A stretch of 64,000 nt of DNA from Anaeramoeba flamelloides (GCA_027625915.1 JANTQA010000036.1:1731501-1795500); one strand, 5' to 3'; positions 11,466 through 23,290 are shown, counted from the first letter of the stretch. The notes: generated from the sequence alone by a model not told the origin. A program made the numbers and translations.

Positions 11466-14400
11466 TTAAGAAAGATGGAAACTGTCTTTCCCTTCGCTAA
11501 TAGCTTTTAATAATTTTTCCTTGAGAATCTTTTCTGAGGAATAAGGAGGAATTTTTAAGAAATTTACACAAGTCATGCAAGTAGGCAATCTAGAATCTGG
11601 GTTTTTAAATTGGTCACTTTTTACGATGGTCAATTTGGGGTTTAAATTGCCAATTCCACCAACGGGCAGCCTTGCAGATCCTGTACAGAATTTCAAAAAG
11701 TTATGTTTTTGCTTATTATCAAGATTCGATAAAACAGTAGTTAACCATAATACAATTTTACTATCTTTTTGATATCCATGTTCACAAATGATCGATTTTA
11801 ATAATAATCCCTTTGACCATTTTTCCATTTCACCGTTGACTAATCTATCTATTTCATAAGCTTTAAAGACATTTAAATGTTTTATTGATATTATTTTATT
11901 AAAGCCCTTTTTAAAAGCATTTAGTTGATGATTGATACCAGAATTTAAGAAATGATCCGAAATTAAATTAACATATTGCTCAAGATTATTGATATTTAAA
12001 TAAGTGTTTTTCCCGTTTTCAATTAATTCAAAATCGGGATAGCCTGGTAAAGTGAAATTAATGAATAAATCTTTTAGATCCATTCCCTTATATTTGATAT
12101 TTTTCTCACCTAATTTTTTTTTTTTTATTAATTTTGTACAATCATTTAAAAAGTTATATAAATCTGGGACTATATATTGCAAATCAGAAAACTTTGGATT
12201 ATAGTCTAATGCGTATTTCCAAAATAATAATGAAAATGGCAATTCGATATTTCTTTTATCTAAAATTGCCTTAGCTACAAAGGTTCCCATGAATTGAAAG
12301 ATTAATAATATTGATTTTATATTTTGATCCTCTAAAGATATTGTTTTTGCTAATGGTAAGGGTAAAGGCCACAATCCATTTTGAGCAAAAATATATTTAT
12401 TATCCTTTTCCTTTCCATTCTCATTCTCATTCTCATTCTTATTTTCATTTTCATTCTCATTTTCATTTTCATTCTCATTCTCGTTCTCATTCTCATTAGT
12501 AGTGGAAGAAGAAGTGGAAGAGGATGTAGTGTCATACCAGATTGGTATTTTCGGATTTTTTAAACAAAGTTCATTTGAAATCAAAGTGAAAAATTCATTA
12601 GTTGGCCCACTGCCTGTGCCCACTTCATTAAAATATTGAACTTCCAATATTGATCTATATTTGATTTGTGGCATTTTCATGATAAAAATTGCTTGGTTTA
12701 ATAAGTTTTCTTCTCTTTTGATCCGAACTTTAAATCGAGGTATTCTAGGTATTGGAATATTTCTGAATTTTTCAACATGTCTGTCAACATGCCTTTCCAT
12801 TTCCTTAATTGTTCTTTGAATACCAAAAGTTATTCTATTAAAATACTTTAGCCTAGTTTTGAAGTCAAATAAAAATTTGTATTCACTTAACATTAATTCA
12901 TGAATCCAAGGTGGGATTAAGCCATAACAAACTGGTATTAAAAGATCCAGCTGTCGATTGACCTTTGAAGATAATCTATGTGAAATGAATTTATTTGGAG
13001 AAATTATGATATTTTTATTGTTCATTCTATTTAGAAAGGTTAATAATTTTAAAATTTCAATTACTTTAGTTTTAATCCCCAAATTATTTTCGTTTGTTAA
13101 TTTAATATTTTCGGAATTAATACCATTATTATTATTATTATTATAATTATTATAATTATAATTATAATTATTTTTAGCTAGATGATTATTATTATTCTTA
13201 TTCATTGATTTTAATTTTGGAATATAATTACATTTAACTATTTGGTAATATAACCTTTCATGATTATTTTCATCAAACCTTAAATAATTATCTAACCGTT
13301 CAAAGTTTTTTTTAATATCATAATTGATCTTATTAATATTGACATCTTTTGTATGGTCAATTCTTCTATAAGTGATTGTAATTTTATTATTATTATTATT
13401 ATTGTAATTATTATTAATATTATTAATATTATTTTTATCATTTGTTGTTTTCTTTTTCAAAGCTAAAATTCTTTTTACTTCTTGTATTGAATTTGTTTGA
13501 TATTTCATTTGTCGTCCCTCTAAAGTAAAAATTAATGAATGGTCAACTTCCTCTTTAAATAATATGTCAGTAAAGGTTTTTATCGAAGGAATTTCATTTA
13601 CTCCTTCAGAAAAGCCCTGAATGGTAGTATCATAAAAAGGATTAATTGTTGATTCCAAAAAGTTTAATTGATTTCCTGGAAATGTTGATTCGTTTGCTTC
13701 TTTTACTTGTTGCCAAACAATTCTTTCAATGGACTCCATTGAAATGGTATGGTCGAATGGCAAGGAATAAGATTTAAAATCCTTTAATGGCCTTTTTTCT
13801 GTTTTGTCTGGTATAAAATACCCCGTGAGCTGCTTCGTTACAAAGGTTAAGGGGTCTTCTGAGTTACGATAACTTAGATTTTGCTTTGTTTCCAAGTTTT
13901 CAATTCTTTCCAAGTACATTTGAAGAATTTCAATTAAATTTTCAAGTGAGATTTTTTTTTGCTTTTCATTTTTATAATTCAATTTTTCTTTTTGATTTTG
14001 TTCATCATCCCTTGGAGTCGAAAAATAGAAATTATTAAATTCGCTAAAATTGTTTTTTTCCGATAAATATTTTATTAAAATTGGAATTAAATTTAATTCT
14101 TCAATTTCATAGATACTATATTTGTATTTATATAAATATTTTTTTAATTTGTTTAATGAAATATCATCTTTTAACATCTTTTTCAATTTTAAAAATTCTT
14201 GCGATTGATAATTTTCAAAATCATCATCATTTTTAATCTTCTCGTCATCATTATTATTGGTGACCTTGTTATTATTATTGGTGGTCTTGTTATTGTTTTT
14301 GTTGCTATTATTTAAAATAGTAAAATAATTCTTTTTTAAATCAACAGCTAATTTTTTAATTTTATCAAAATTATAAATTTTTTCTTGAATTTTTTTGTTT

Positions 14401-17400
14401 TGATAATTATCAGTTTTGAAACCAAAATTGTTTGTTGTCTTTTTTGATGATACTAATTGAATATTGGGTATTTTTTTTTCGATTGGAGGTTTTGGAATAT
14501 TATTTTTGGCCTTCTCAAGTTCTTTTTCTTTTTCCTTTTCGTTTTCTTTTTCAATTTCCTGTTCGTTTTTGTTTTTATTTAATAATTTTTGTTTTTTTAA
14601 TTCTAATTGTTTTTTTATATATATGATTCTTTGTGAATTAAAAGGCAATTTATTATTGTCTAAGGAATTTATTAGAAAATTTAATTCATTATTTAATCCA
14701 TCTTTTAGAAATAATAATTGGAATTCATTTGGAAATTTCTTCATGATTTTTTGAATGATTAACAAAGCAAATTCAATAAAATATACTGTATTAGTATAAT
14801 TATTATAATTATTTGCATTGTTATTGCTATTATTATTAAGAATATTTAATAAAAATCTTGTAATATTTTTTTCAAGTAATATTTGTTTTAAAATTATTAA
14901 ATGATCCTTTCTTACAGTATCTATTATTATTTTATAAATTATATCCAAACATTTTCTTCTAATTTCCTTTGAAATTGAACTTTGATACCAATTGATAATC
15001 TTGGAAAAAATATTTTCCAAAATAAATTTAAATGCTTCAGCACCATTTTCTCCCAAGATCCAAGGTGGTAAAAGTCTTTCATTATGATCTTCAATTAATA
15101 AATTGGATTCGTCAATAATCTCACTAAATTGCACTATTAAATCTTCGCGATCTTCTTTTTGATTTTTCAATAAATTCTCTTTATCTCTTTTTTGTCTTTC
15201 AATTATTTGCTTTTCAAATTCTTTATCTTCTTCTTTTTGCCTTTCAATTTCTTTTTGCATTTCCTTTTCAAGTTCCATTTCGATCCTTTTTTTTTCTTCT
15301 TCTTCGTCAATTTTTTTTTCTTTTTCTTCATCTGAAGATCCACCAAATAATTTTGGGAATAATATGTCATCATCCCTTTCATCTTCCTCTTCATCATCTT
15401 CCTCTGGAAACTCATTATTATTACTATTTTTAACAACTTTTTTCTTGTTTTTTTTCTTTTTGGCGAAAGTAAATGTATTATCCTTAGTAGTAGTTTTTGG
15501 ATTGTTGAAAAATTCTTCAAATTCATTGTTTTTTTTTTTAAAAGTGTCTTTTTCTTTCTCGGTTATCTTAGGGTAGATTCCTAATCTTTTTATTCTACTC
15601 CCTTCTAATAGTTTATTTTTTTTCAATTCTTTAAATTCTTGCACAATATCATTTGAAAGGTCTAGTGTGGTGTCTTCATTTTCTTTTAATCCAAAGATAT
15701 CATCCTCATCAGGCAATGATAAAGATAAATTTTCTTCAATTTTTTCGTTTTTAATTGTTTCTGTTTTTTCATTTTTACTTTTGATTGTTTCATTTTTGGT
15801 TGTTTCATTTTTGATTGTGTTTGATTGAATTTTTTTTTCTTTTTTATTTTCATTTTCAATTTCTGTTTGTTTTTTTTCATTTTTGTTTTCAATTGTTTTA
15901 TTTTTGTTTTCAATTGTTTCATTTTTGCTTTCAATTGTTTCATTTTTGTTTTTAATTGTTTCATTTTTGATTTCATTTGATTGAATTTTTTTTTCATTTT
16001 TATTTGTATTTTCAATTTTTGTTTGTTTTTTTTCTTTTGGTAATATTTCTACTTTGACTGGTTTTCCTAATTCTTTTGGTGACTCGTCTATTTTTACGTA
16101 TTTTTTGACTTTTTTTGGTGATTTTGTTTTTTTGATTGGTTCTATATCTTTTAATTTTGGCAGTTCAGATTTTTTAAGGTCGAAATCAGATGAAGAATCG
16201 GAAGAGGTCTCTTCTTCACCGCTATGAACAAAATCAAACAAACCATCGTTCTTCGATCCAAATGGATTATATTTTGGCAATGGTTTTGTTTTTGTTTGGC
16301 TTTTTTTTGGTTTTGGTGGAATTGAATTTTTGGACTGACCAAATAATGAAGAAGTGTTTTTTTTTATTGTTTTCGTTTGAGTCGTTGGTTGGTTAGTAGA
16401 AAAATAATTGTTATTATATTTTGATCCAAAACCATTGTAGCCGTTATAACTATTATAACTGTTGTAACTATTATAATTATAATTATTATAATTATATCTG
16501 GGTTTATAACTAAACTCCGAAGAATAATTACCAAGTCCACGCCCACGACCACGTCCACGTCCACGTCCACGCCCACGTCCACGCCCACGTCCACGACTTC
16601 TTCTCGATTTAAAAGAAGACTTTGAATAATAATATGGATCAGTGTTGTTAGTAAAAGAATAAAAAGGATCTTTTTTTTGGTTATTAAAATTTGACTTTTG
16701 TCTTGGATATTCTTCTTCTGAAGAAGAAGAATACGACGAATAGTCATCGTCATCGTCATCTTCTTCTTCGTCATCTTCTTCGTTTCCTTTAATACTCATA
16801 CGGTCTGGAATTAAAGAACTTAATAAAGTGATAATTGGTATTCGAGCATCGCTTTCAATTACCGAATTTAAATCCATTAATTCGTTTAATAATTGGAATA
16901 CACCTTCCCTCCAAGCGACTTTAATTATTTGACTCGAAGAATACTGGATAATATCAGACAAGAATCTAATAACCCTTGTAATTGTAAATGGCTTGAGCAT
17001 TTGCCGGATTTCAAATTTTAAATTACGAACAACTGTTTGGAACACTACTGGCTTAATGAGCAGAGCATAATCCAAATTCTTCAAAAAATGCTTCCGAATC
17101 CGAATTAATGCCAAAGAAGACAAATTTAAGACCTTTGGATCACTGCTTTGTAATACCACACACAAATCTGGTATTGCCTCTTTCACCATTTCGAAGCAAT
17201 CCTGTGGAATTGCCCTGAGCATATTGGCTGCAGTTTCTGCAATTTTCTGTTGTGTTGGCAGCGAGCATTTCGGAAAGACAGACAATACTCTTGATAGGGT
17301 ATTGGAAAGTAACATTTTCTGATTCTGATCATGGGTTAGCAACTCGATCAAATCAATAATTACTTCAACAATTTCCTTGTTGCCTTTGTTGGTAGACAAG

Positions 17401-17675
17401 ACACCAAAGATCGTTTCATTTAAATGGCAGATATAACGAGAGATCTGCGGACACGACTGAACCATATTCTGCAAACACCGTATCGAGAGTAAAAGTACTT
17501 GCGCTGATTTAGAGTTGGTTATTAACTTTTCTAAGAGCTTGATTAGTGTTGGGGAATCAACTGTCGACACAAACCCTTCTCCAGAAAGTAAGATGATTTG
17601 GGATAAATCCTGAAGACAATCGATTTTCGTTTGAAGATCATCGCTTGTTTGAAGACTTTTTAGAAGATCTACCAT
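11466..17675 (-). CDS. TRIP12: HECT-type E3 ubiquitin ligase, TRIP12/UFD4/UPL3 clade
   Basis: Single-exon gene of 2,069 aa. The C-terminal HECT domain (about 1,675-2,069) has the clade's NPKLTIVKSD block, the thioester cysteine in MTCVNFLKIP (Cys2036) and the ending SFHLS. Residues 1-270 form helical ARM-like repeats as in TRIP12/UPL3. Such ligases attach ubiquitin to substrates in the ubiquitin-fusion-degradation route and chromatin/DNA-damage control. Between these lie an Asp/Glu cluster (about 298-315), an Arg-Gly dipeptide tract (about 357-380), Tyr/Asn-rich sequence, Lys/Glu/Asn repeats (about 560-650), and Asn and Lys/Glu tracts. An Asn-Glu run (about 1,726-1,754) is inserted inside the HECT N-lobe. 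The start is favoured because the ARM region begins at once after Met1. The clade is sure; one-to-one orthology with TRIP12 rather than UFD4/UPL4 is inferred. Confidence 0.95.
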   Translation of the reverse strand: MVDLLKSLQTSDDLQTKIDCLQDLSQIILLSGEGFVSTVDSPTLIKLLEKLITNSKSAQVLLLSIRCLQNMVQSCPQISRYICHLNETIFGVLSTNKGNKEIVEVIIDLIELLTHDQNQKMLLSNTLSRVLSVFPKCSLPTQQKIAETAANMLRAIPQDCFEMVKEAIPDLCVVLQSSDPKVLNLSSLALIRIRKHFLKNLDYALLIKPVVFQTVVRNLKFEIRQMLKPFTITRVIRFLSDIIQYSSSQIIKVAWREGVFQLLNELMDLNSVIESDARIPIITLLSSLIPDRMSIKGNEEDDEEEDDDDDDYSSYSSSSEEEYPRQKSNFNNQKKDPFYSFTNNTDPYYYSKSSFKSRRSRGRGRGRGRGRGRGRGRGRGLGNYSSEFSYKPRYNYNNYNYNSYNSYNSYNGYNGFGSKYNNNYFSTNQPTTQTKTIKKNTSSLFGQSKNSIPPKPKKSQTKTKPLPKYNPFGSKNDGLFDFVHSGEEETSSDSSSDFDLKKSELPKLKDIEPIKKTKSPKKVKKYVKIDESPKELGKPVKVEILPKEKKQTKIENTNKNEKKIQSNEIKNETIKNKNETIESKNETIENKNKTIENKNEKKQTEIENENKKEKKIQSNTIKNETTKNETIKSKNEKTETIKNEKIEENLSLSLPDEDDIFGLKENEDTTLDLSNDIVQEFKELKKNKLLEGSRIKRLGIYPKITEKEKDTFKKKNNEFEEFFNNPKTTTKDNTFTFAKKKKNKKKVVKNSNNNEFPEEDDEEEDERDDDILFPKLFGGSSDEEKEKKIDEEEEKKRIEMELEKEMQKEIERQKEEDKEFEKQIIERQKRDKENLLKNQKEDREDLIVQFSEIIDESNLLIEDHNERLLPPWILGENGAEAFKFILENIFSKIINWYQSSISKEIRRKCLDIIYKIIIDTVRKDHLIILKQILLEKNITRFLLNILNNNSNNNANNYNNYTNTVYFIEFALLIIQKIMKKFPNEFQLLFLKDGLNNELNFLINSLDNNKLPFNSQRIIYIKKQLELKKQKLLNKNKNEQEIEKENEKEKEKELEKAKNNIPKPPIEKKIPNIQLVSSKKTTNNFGFKTDNYQNKKIQEKIYNFDKIKKLAVDLKKNYFTILNNSNKNNNKTTNNNNKVTNNNDDEKIKNDDDFENYQSQEFLKLKKMLKDDISLNKLKKYLYKYKYSIYEIEELNLIPILIKYLSEKNNFSEFNNFYFSTPRDDEQNQKEKLNYKNEKQKKISLENLIEILQMYLERIENLETKQNLSYRNSEDPLTFVTKQLTGYFIPDKTEKRPLKDFKSYSLPFDHTISMESIERIVWQQVKEANESTFPGNQLNFLESTINPFYDTTIQGFSEGVNEIPSIKTFTDILFKEEVDHSLIFTLEGRQMKYQTNSIQEVKRILALKKKTTNDKNNINNINNNYNNNNNNKITITYRRIDHTKDVNINKINYDIKKNFERLDNYLRFDENNHERLYYQIVKCNYIPKLKSMNKNNNNHLAKNNYNYNYNNYNNNNNNGINSENIKLTNENNLGIKTKVIEILKLLTFLNRMNNKNIIISPNKFISHRLSSKVNRQLDLLIPVCYGLIPPWIHELMLSEYKFLFDFKTRLKYFNRITFGIQRTIKEMERHVDRHVEKFRNIPIPRIPRFKVRIKREENLLNQAIFIMKMPQIKYRSILEVQYFNEVGTGSGPTNEFFTLISNELCLKNPKIPIWYDTTSSSTSSSTTNENENENENENENENENENKNENENENGKEKDNKYIFAQNGLWPLPLPLAKTISLEDQNIKSILLIFQFMGTFVAKAILDKRNIELPFSLLFWKYALDYNPKFSDLQYIVPDLYNFLNDCTKLIKKKKLGEKNIKYKGMDLKDLFINFTLPGYPDFELIENGKNTYLNINNLEQYVNLISDHFLNSGINHQLNAFKKGFNKIISIKHLNVFKAYEIDRLVNGEMEKWSKGLLLKSIICEHGYQKDSKIVLWLTTVLSNLDNKQKHNFLKFCTGSARLPVGGIGNLNPKLTIVKSDQFKNPDSRLPTCMTCVNFLKIPPYSSEKILKEKLLKAISEGKDSFHLS

Positions 17676-20384
17676 TTGGTTTTTTCTTGTTCTGCTTTGT
17701 TTGTTTGATATAATTTATTTTAAAAAAAATAAAAAGCTTAAAAGAAAAAAAGAGAAAATTTTTTTTTTTTTTCGAATTTTTCTGAGTGAAGGAAAAATTA
17801 GAAAGAAAAGAAAGTAAAAAAAATGGCTGGTTTTAAATCCTGGAATTGGTATTTTTAATATCGTTGTGTCTTGTATTTAATATATTTTGATGAAAGTTTC
17901 TTTAATTTTTTTCAACAAAAAACTTTTTTTTTCTTTGTATTTCCTTTTTCTTGTAACAACTATTTATAATTATTGAATAATTTGTAAATTTTGTGGCGAA
18001 CTGAAAATTTGTTCATAGAGAAAACCAAAACCAGATAGTAAGTGCAGTATTTGTATTATTAAGTTTCTTTTTTTTTTGTTTTTTTTGATTTTTCTTTTTT
18101 GAAGCTAGAAGTTTTGAGTATTTTCCTGTTTTTAATCTGTTCGCACAGCAGCGAAAAGATTTGGTTTTCTTCTTTTGCTTTAGGAGTTTGTTATTTCAAA
18201 GAAATATTGGTTTTTTTACTTTTTACCGACTTTTTTTACCAAATTTTACGATTTATAATTTCCTAGTAATATTTCATGAAGAGTAATTTTGTAGACTCAA
18301 TCAAACACTTTTTTTAGTTAGTTGGTGTCTTGTCTATTAATAAGATCTTTAGATTTAGCGGAATTATTCATAATTTAATTATGAAAACGAAACTCTTTGA
18401 GACTTTCTTGATGGATTTATTGTTGTAAAAAAATTAACGTATATCATTTTAAAAGAACTTGTTGACTCTAAGAAATAAATTTTTTGAATTTTAGGTCACC
18501 AAATTGTACAGACCCAAAATTTTTACTTATTCCTATAAAATATATAAAATATTTGTCTTTTTGTAGGGAATTTAAAAGAAAAAAGTAGTATGGATTGAAA
18601 ACTATCAAAAAGTTAATATCTAGTTAACTCTTCTTGTCTGTAGAACAACACGTTCAAAATTGTTTATTAAAGTCTGGTTACTGTTTACAAGCAAAATAAC
18701 CAAACTATTTTTGTTAGTAATTTGTTTCATTATCATTTTTATTGTCTTTAAAGTATGTAGTCATTTAAGCTAAATAATTTCTGTTTTGCTCAGTTTAAGT
18801 GTCTTGAAAAGTTCTTTTTTTAATTAATTTAAAGTTTAATCAGAATAAACACTTTTTTCATCAAGAGTACATTAAATCTTATATTTTTTTATATTCCTAA
18901 AAGTATCGTACTTATTTCCACAAGTATAAGATTAAACTTGTCAAAAAAAATCATTTATCAACATATGAGAAATGAATTATCTTAATTTTAGGTTACATTT
19001 TCCCCAACTAAATTGTTAGTCAAATGATTTGATCATATTATTTGGATTTTTGGTAAATTTTTCATAAACATAAATTAACACAAAATTTTTATTTTGAAGA
19101 AATCTCACTTTTTGTAATTTCTGAGAATTTGTAGGAAAAAATAAACATTTAATATTGGAAATTTAATCTTATTTTAAAAATACCATAAAAATAAATCATA
19201 TATATTTGGTTTTATGAAGATCAGAAATAATTGATTATTAATTTTATTTATTAATATTTATTCTATTTCTTGATATTTAAAAGATTAGATAATATATATT
19301 TTTTTCAAATATCAAAAGTTTAAACAAGGAATTATTATTACCAAAAAAGGTTATTTGATAATATGTATTTTTTTTTTTTTTTTATAGAATTATTAATTTG
19401 TCGTTCTTTTGGTTTGTTTGAAAAGATTTAACAAATTTCAAAATCATAATAATACTTATCGATATTTTTAATCATTGGACTATTATTAACTAACTGAAAG
19501 AATTAAGATTGGGTTATTAACCATAGATTAAAAATATTCAAATTAAAAAGTATTTCTTTAGGTTTTTAAGTTGATATTTCCCAAGTTTTAAAAAAGTATT
19601 TTGTAAGGATTTGTAATTTAATGGTTTTGTTGGTTTTTCTCATTTTTTTCTGTTCAAAAATAAGAAAAAATTGTTTAGAATTGTTCTTTAAATCAAAAAA
19701 TTTCTTTTTTTCAAGTTTAAAATAATTATTGTAAATTTTTTTGAAAAAAAGTAGATTTTTTATACTGGGTTAATTGAAGATTTAGTAGTTTTCTTTTTAA
19801 AGTATTTTTTAGTACACTTCCTCTAAAAGATGGCAAGATTTCTTTCTTCTTCAAAGAAAACAATATTTTTTTAAATAATTCAGAAAATAGGTTGAATTTT
19901 GTACTTTTTGGACAAATTGGGAAAAATGGATCGAACTTTAATAAAAAATTCATCTCTTCCAATATCATTTAATTGTAAGTTTAGTATAACGATAATCAGA
20001 TTTTTAGTTTTTTTTGAAATTTACAGACGGGATAAATTTTTTTTCAACTTACTATTAAATTTTTGAAAGGGGGTTTTTATTACTTTTACTAGCCCCATAA
20101 AGAATTATTGTATACCAATGAGAAGTCGAAAATAATTTTTTTTTTATTTGGGTGTATACCATATTAATGCTCCATCTTTTAAAGGACTCTAATAATTCAA
20201 GTAGTAAAACAGTATTAAAAGTTGATCTTATAAATTAAAAAATTTTTTTATATTAACTGTAAAAAATCGAAATAATTCCAGAAAAAAAAAACTACATATA
20301 AAAATAAATTTGAAGGTTGGGTTATCAATATCCAAAATTCAAAGTTGCAAAATATCTTTCTTAAATTTGTTGCTAAATATAAAC

Positions 20385-20592
20385 TCTTTTTCAAAAATTG
20401 TGACTCACCTGAAATAATAATTTGTAAAAAAAAAAATACCCTTTAGTATTCAAGAACAATTAATAACTAAATATGACTTGTAATTCTCTTTTAAGTCATT
20501 ATAAATCTATAAAAGCCTGATATAGTAAAAATTAAAAAAAAATAAAACCAAAAACTAAAAAAAAGTGAGTCACAATTTTTGAAAAGAGCATT
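20385..20592. repeat. 208-bp inverted repeat with ~24-nt arms
   Basis: The left arm CTTTTTCAAAAATTGTGACTCAC (from 20,385) is matched in inverse by GTGAGTCACAATTTTTGAAAAG at the right (about 20,565-20,586). A diverged extra copy of the right arm lies at about 20,970 (GTGAGTCAAAATTTATGAAAAA). Arms separated by ~150 nt fit a small MITE. The outward GTGAGTCA ends could instead be two termini of neighbouring elements facing each other. No coding sequence. Confidence 0.7.
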
Positions 20593-20743
20593 ACCGATTT
20601 TTTATTACTAAACTTTCACTGAAAAAAAGTTTAACACCACGATTTTTTATGAATAATTAAATCCATTTTAAAAGACATTACATAGTCTCAATTTTCTTAG
20701 TGATTATTTGTCTTTTCGAAGATCTCTTTTTTTTTCCACATGA

Positions 20744-20749
<6 letters not shown>

Positions 20750-20815
<66 letters not shown>
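20750..20815 (+). repeat. 66-nt uninterrupted A tract
   Basis: Sixty-six consecutive A residues, the longest homopolymer in the window, followed by A-rich sequence with scattered G and C. It could be the tail of a retroposed insert on the plus strand or replication-slippage growth. Assembly length across such a run is unreliable. Confidence 0.9.
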
Positions 20816-20817
<2 letters not shown>

Positions 20818-21649
20818 AAAACAAAAACAAAAGAAAAACAAAAATTTGAAAAAGCAAAACTAAAATTTGCAAAATTAGAAAAAATGATTCTTATCCAAAA
20901 ATTTGAAAATATTAATTGTAAAGAATACTGGAATAAACCCTCAAAACAACCCCCATTAACATTATAAAGTGAGTCAAAATTTATGAAAAATAGTTTAGAT
21001 TAGTTCGGAAAAAATTCATTTTTTTTATAAAATTTATTATTTAGTAATTAGATTCTTTTGATAAATTATTTCTGAAATATTATAAATATATAGATTTTAC
21101 AATTCACTTTATTAAAAAGAAACAAAACTAATCATTCTTTGAGTTTTAAATTGATGGTTATTGCTTTAATCCATGGATTTAAACGAGTTATAAAAAAATA
21201 GCTACTTTTGGAAGTTATAAATATGAATTATTAAATACCAGAATATTATTATATTGAGTTTCTATTTTTAGATTTGGAAAAGGAATTTAATAAAAAAAAT
21301 TACCAAATGAAAATTTTTCATAGTGTTAATTGAGTATAACAAATATAAAAATTTATTGTGCAATAATATTTATAATAGCCACTTTAGAACAATTTGAGCC
21401 AATGACACTAATATTATTTACACCCAATTATAAAAAACGTTAATTAAATCCAAATACGTGGCGAAACTAGTTCCATAAAAAGAATTATTTTTTTAAATCT
21501 GGATATCTGAATTAAAAAATAATATATCTAATATATTAAATAATAATAATAATTTCAATATTATTATAAAAAAAAACTCATCAGGTCTATTAGCCTTAGC
21601 GGATAATAAACTTATCTTTGAGTCTTTAATAAGATTCTTAAATTAAAAT

Positions 21650-23290
21650 TTAGGAATTAGGACACATGAGAGGGGATAATAACTCCTCCCTTAAATAATA
21701 AAAAAAAAAAAAAATAAAATACTTAGTTCATCATATACAAATGATTACAGATGACTTAATTTTAAGACAAGAAGGGAAATTCCAGAAATTGGAAAAAGTA
21801 AGTATTAATTGATAAAATTATTGAAGAATTACGAAATTAATCCAAATATAGACCAAAATTTAAAATCTAATCAATTTTCAAAAATAATGTATTTAGGTAT
21901 TAGTCTTGAAAAAGAATAACATTTACAAAAAAACTTCGAAAAGAAGTAAAAAACAATTTTAAAAAAATAAAAATAATTTTTCACTAATAAAAAATAGCAA
22001 ATGGAGTTAAATTAGAAATGTTTAAATCAATATGCATTAATCAATTATTTTATGAACAGGTAATTTTTAATTTAATTAAAATAGATTACAACACAATGGA
22101 TGTTTGGATAAATAAAAAAGTCACAATTTTTTTTAAAAAAAATTCAACTTTCTTGTAGAAAAATTTATAAAACTGAAGCAAAAATAGACCAAGTATTGAT
22201 TTTGATATATATATATAAAGATATAAACTTAAAAAAAAAATTAGAAATTCTTCGTTTAGAACACATATCAAAAAATTTAAAATTTTTCAAAAAAAAACAC
22301 TGAAAATATTAATCGGAAAGTAGAAAGTCTAAAACTACTATATATGAATCTTAAACAATTTAGAGTAAACTTAATAATAAATAGTTCTGGATGGAACGGT
22401 CAAGAATATTTAAAAATTATTAGATATAATAAAAATATAAACAAACGGTTATAACGCCAAGTTCAGGAGAGTTCCAGCAAGTAAGTGGTATTTTTTTTTT
22501 TAATTTTGGAAACAAAAAGACGATTTATGAAATTTTCCTTTCATTTTGTAAATTAAAAAAAAGCTAAAGATAGAGTGTTGTAAAGTGCCGTAGAGTGCCT
22601 TCAAGTGCCTAGGTTTACTTGAAGTTTTACTAATTTCTTTGTTAACTGTTCTAGGTTTATTTGGGGTTTTCTATTTTATTTCAAAAAGTCAAAAAAATCT
22701 AGAACACTTCACAAATAAATAGAAAACTCAAAAAAACCTAACTAAAATCTATTGATTTCCCAAATAAACAGTTGGTTCTATTTAACCATAAGTAAAAATT
22801 TCCAGAATTCAAAAGAATAGAAAAAAAAATGATATTACTCAATTCTTTTGAATTTTAGTAAAGTTGATGGAGTAATCTTTGAATTCGAGAGATCAAAAGA
22901 ATATTTAAGAAAAATTCTTTTCATTTCTCTTAATTTAAATAAAACTAAAAAACAGAATATATTTAAAATAATAAGTTCTACTTCCATCTTAAAACTAAGA
23001 AATTTCACAAATTATCTAAATAGATATTCTTATGTTTATGATAAGAATAAAATAAAAACAAAATTTTGTAATTTATATAAACAATATTCAAACCTAATCT
23101 GAAAATTTATGAATATATCGATCTTTTTTTAGGAGACTACCCACTCTATCAAGAAACCATTTAATTTGGATTAAAGATTTATTTCAAATTAACAACAATA
23201 ATCAAAATAATATCCTTGATATTATTCAAAATAAAGAATCATTATTTATTTTGTCATTAGTTAATGATAAAGAAAATTATAATTCTTTAT
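21650..23290 (+). mobile_element. decayed non-LTR retrotransposon (LINE), RT to C-terminal segment
   Basis: Several plus-strand pieces in the expected order resemble a LINE ORF2. A GHMRGDNNSSL piece (about 21,660) sits where RTs have RQGDPLSP. An ITDDLIL piece (about 21,745) stands for the YADD catalytic box. MYLGISLEKE lies at about 21,890. A long readable stretch (about 21,998-22,165; GVKLEMFKSICINQLFYEQ) fits the post-RT thumb. At 22,860-23,290 an FCNLYKQYS piece and a later DYPLYQE piece resemble the C-terminal Cys/His knuckle. The reading is broken by many stops and frame changes. The two halves are separated by a palindromic repeat (22,570-22,860), apparently a later insertion. Family assignment is tentative; no 5' end was found. 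Confidence 0.5.
22570..22860. repeat. AACCTAACG-family palindromic repeat, copy B
   Basis: Starts with a decamer array (units TAGAGTGTTG, TAAAGTGCCG, TAGAGTGCCT, TCAAGTGCCT) that runs into AGGTTTACTTG. The body holds CTAGAACACTTCACAAATAA and an AACCTAAC module, and it ends in the AATTCAAAAGAAT/ATTCTTTTGAATT palindrome. The decamers are the inverse of those closing copy E at 57.4 kb, so they look like the element's terminus. It sits inside the LINE remnant. Confidence 0.75.

Noticed and set aside
12311-16774. Several ORFs of 60-136 aa on both strands across the HECT gene
   Set aside because: They are low-complexity shadows of the HECT reading frame (His-Ser, Arg-Met, Val-Asp-Val runs).
20678-20872. 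64-aa poly-Phe ORF
   Set aside because: It is only the translation of the 66-nt A tract read on the minus strand.
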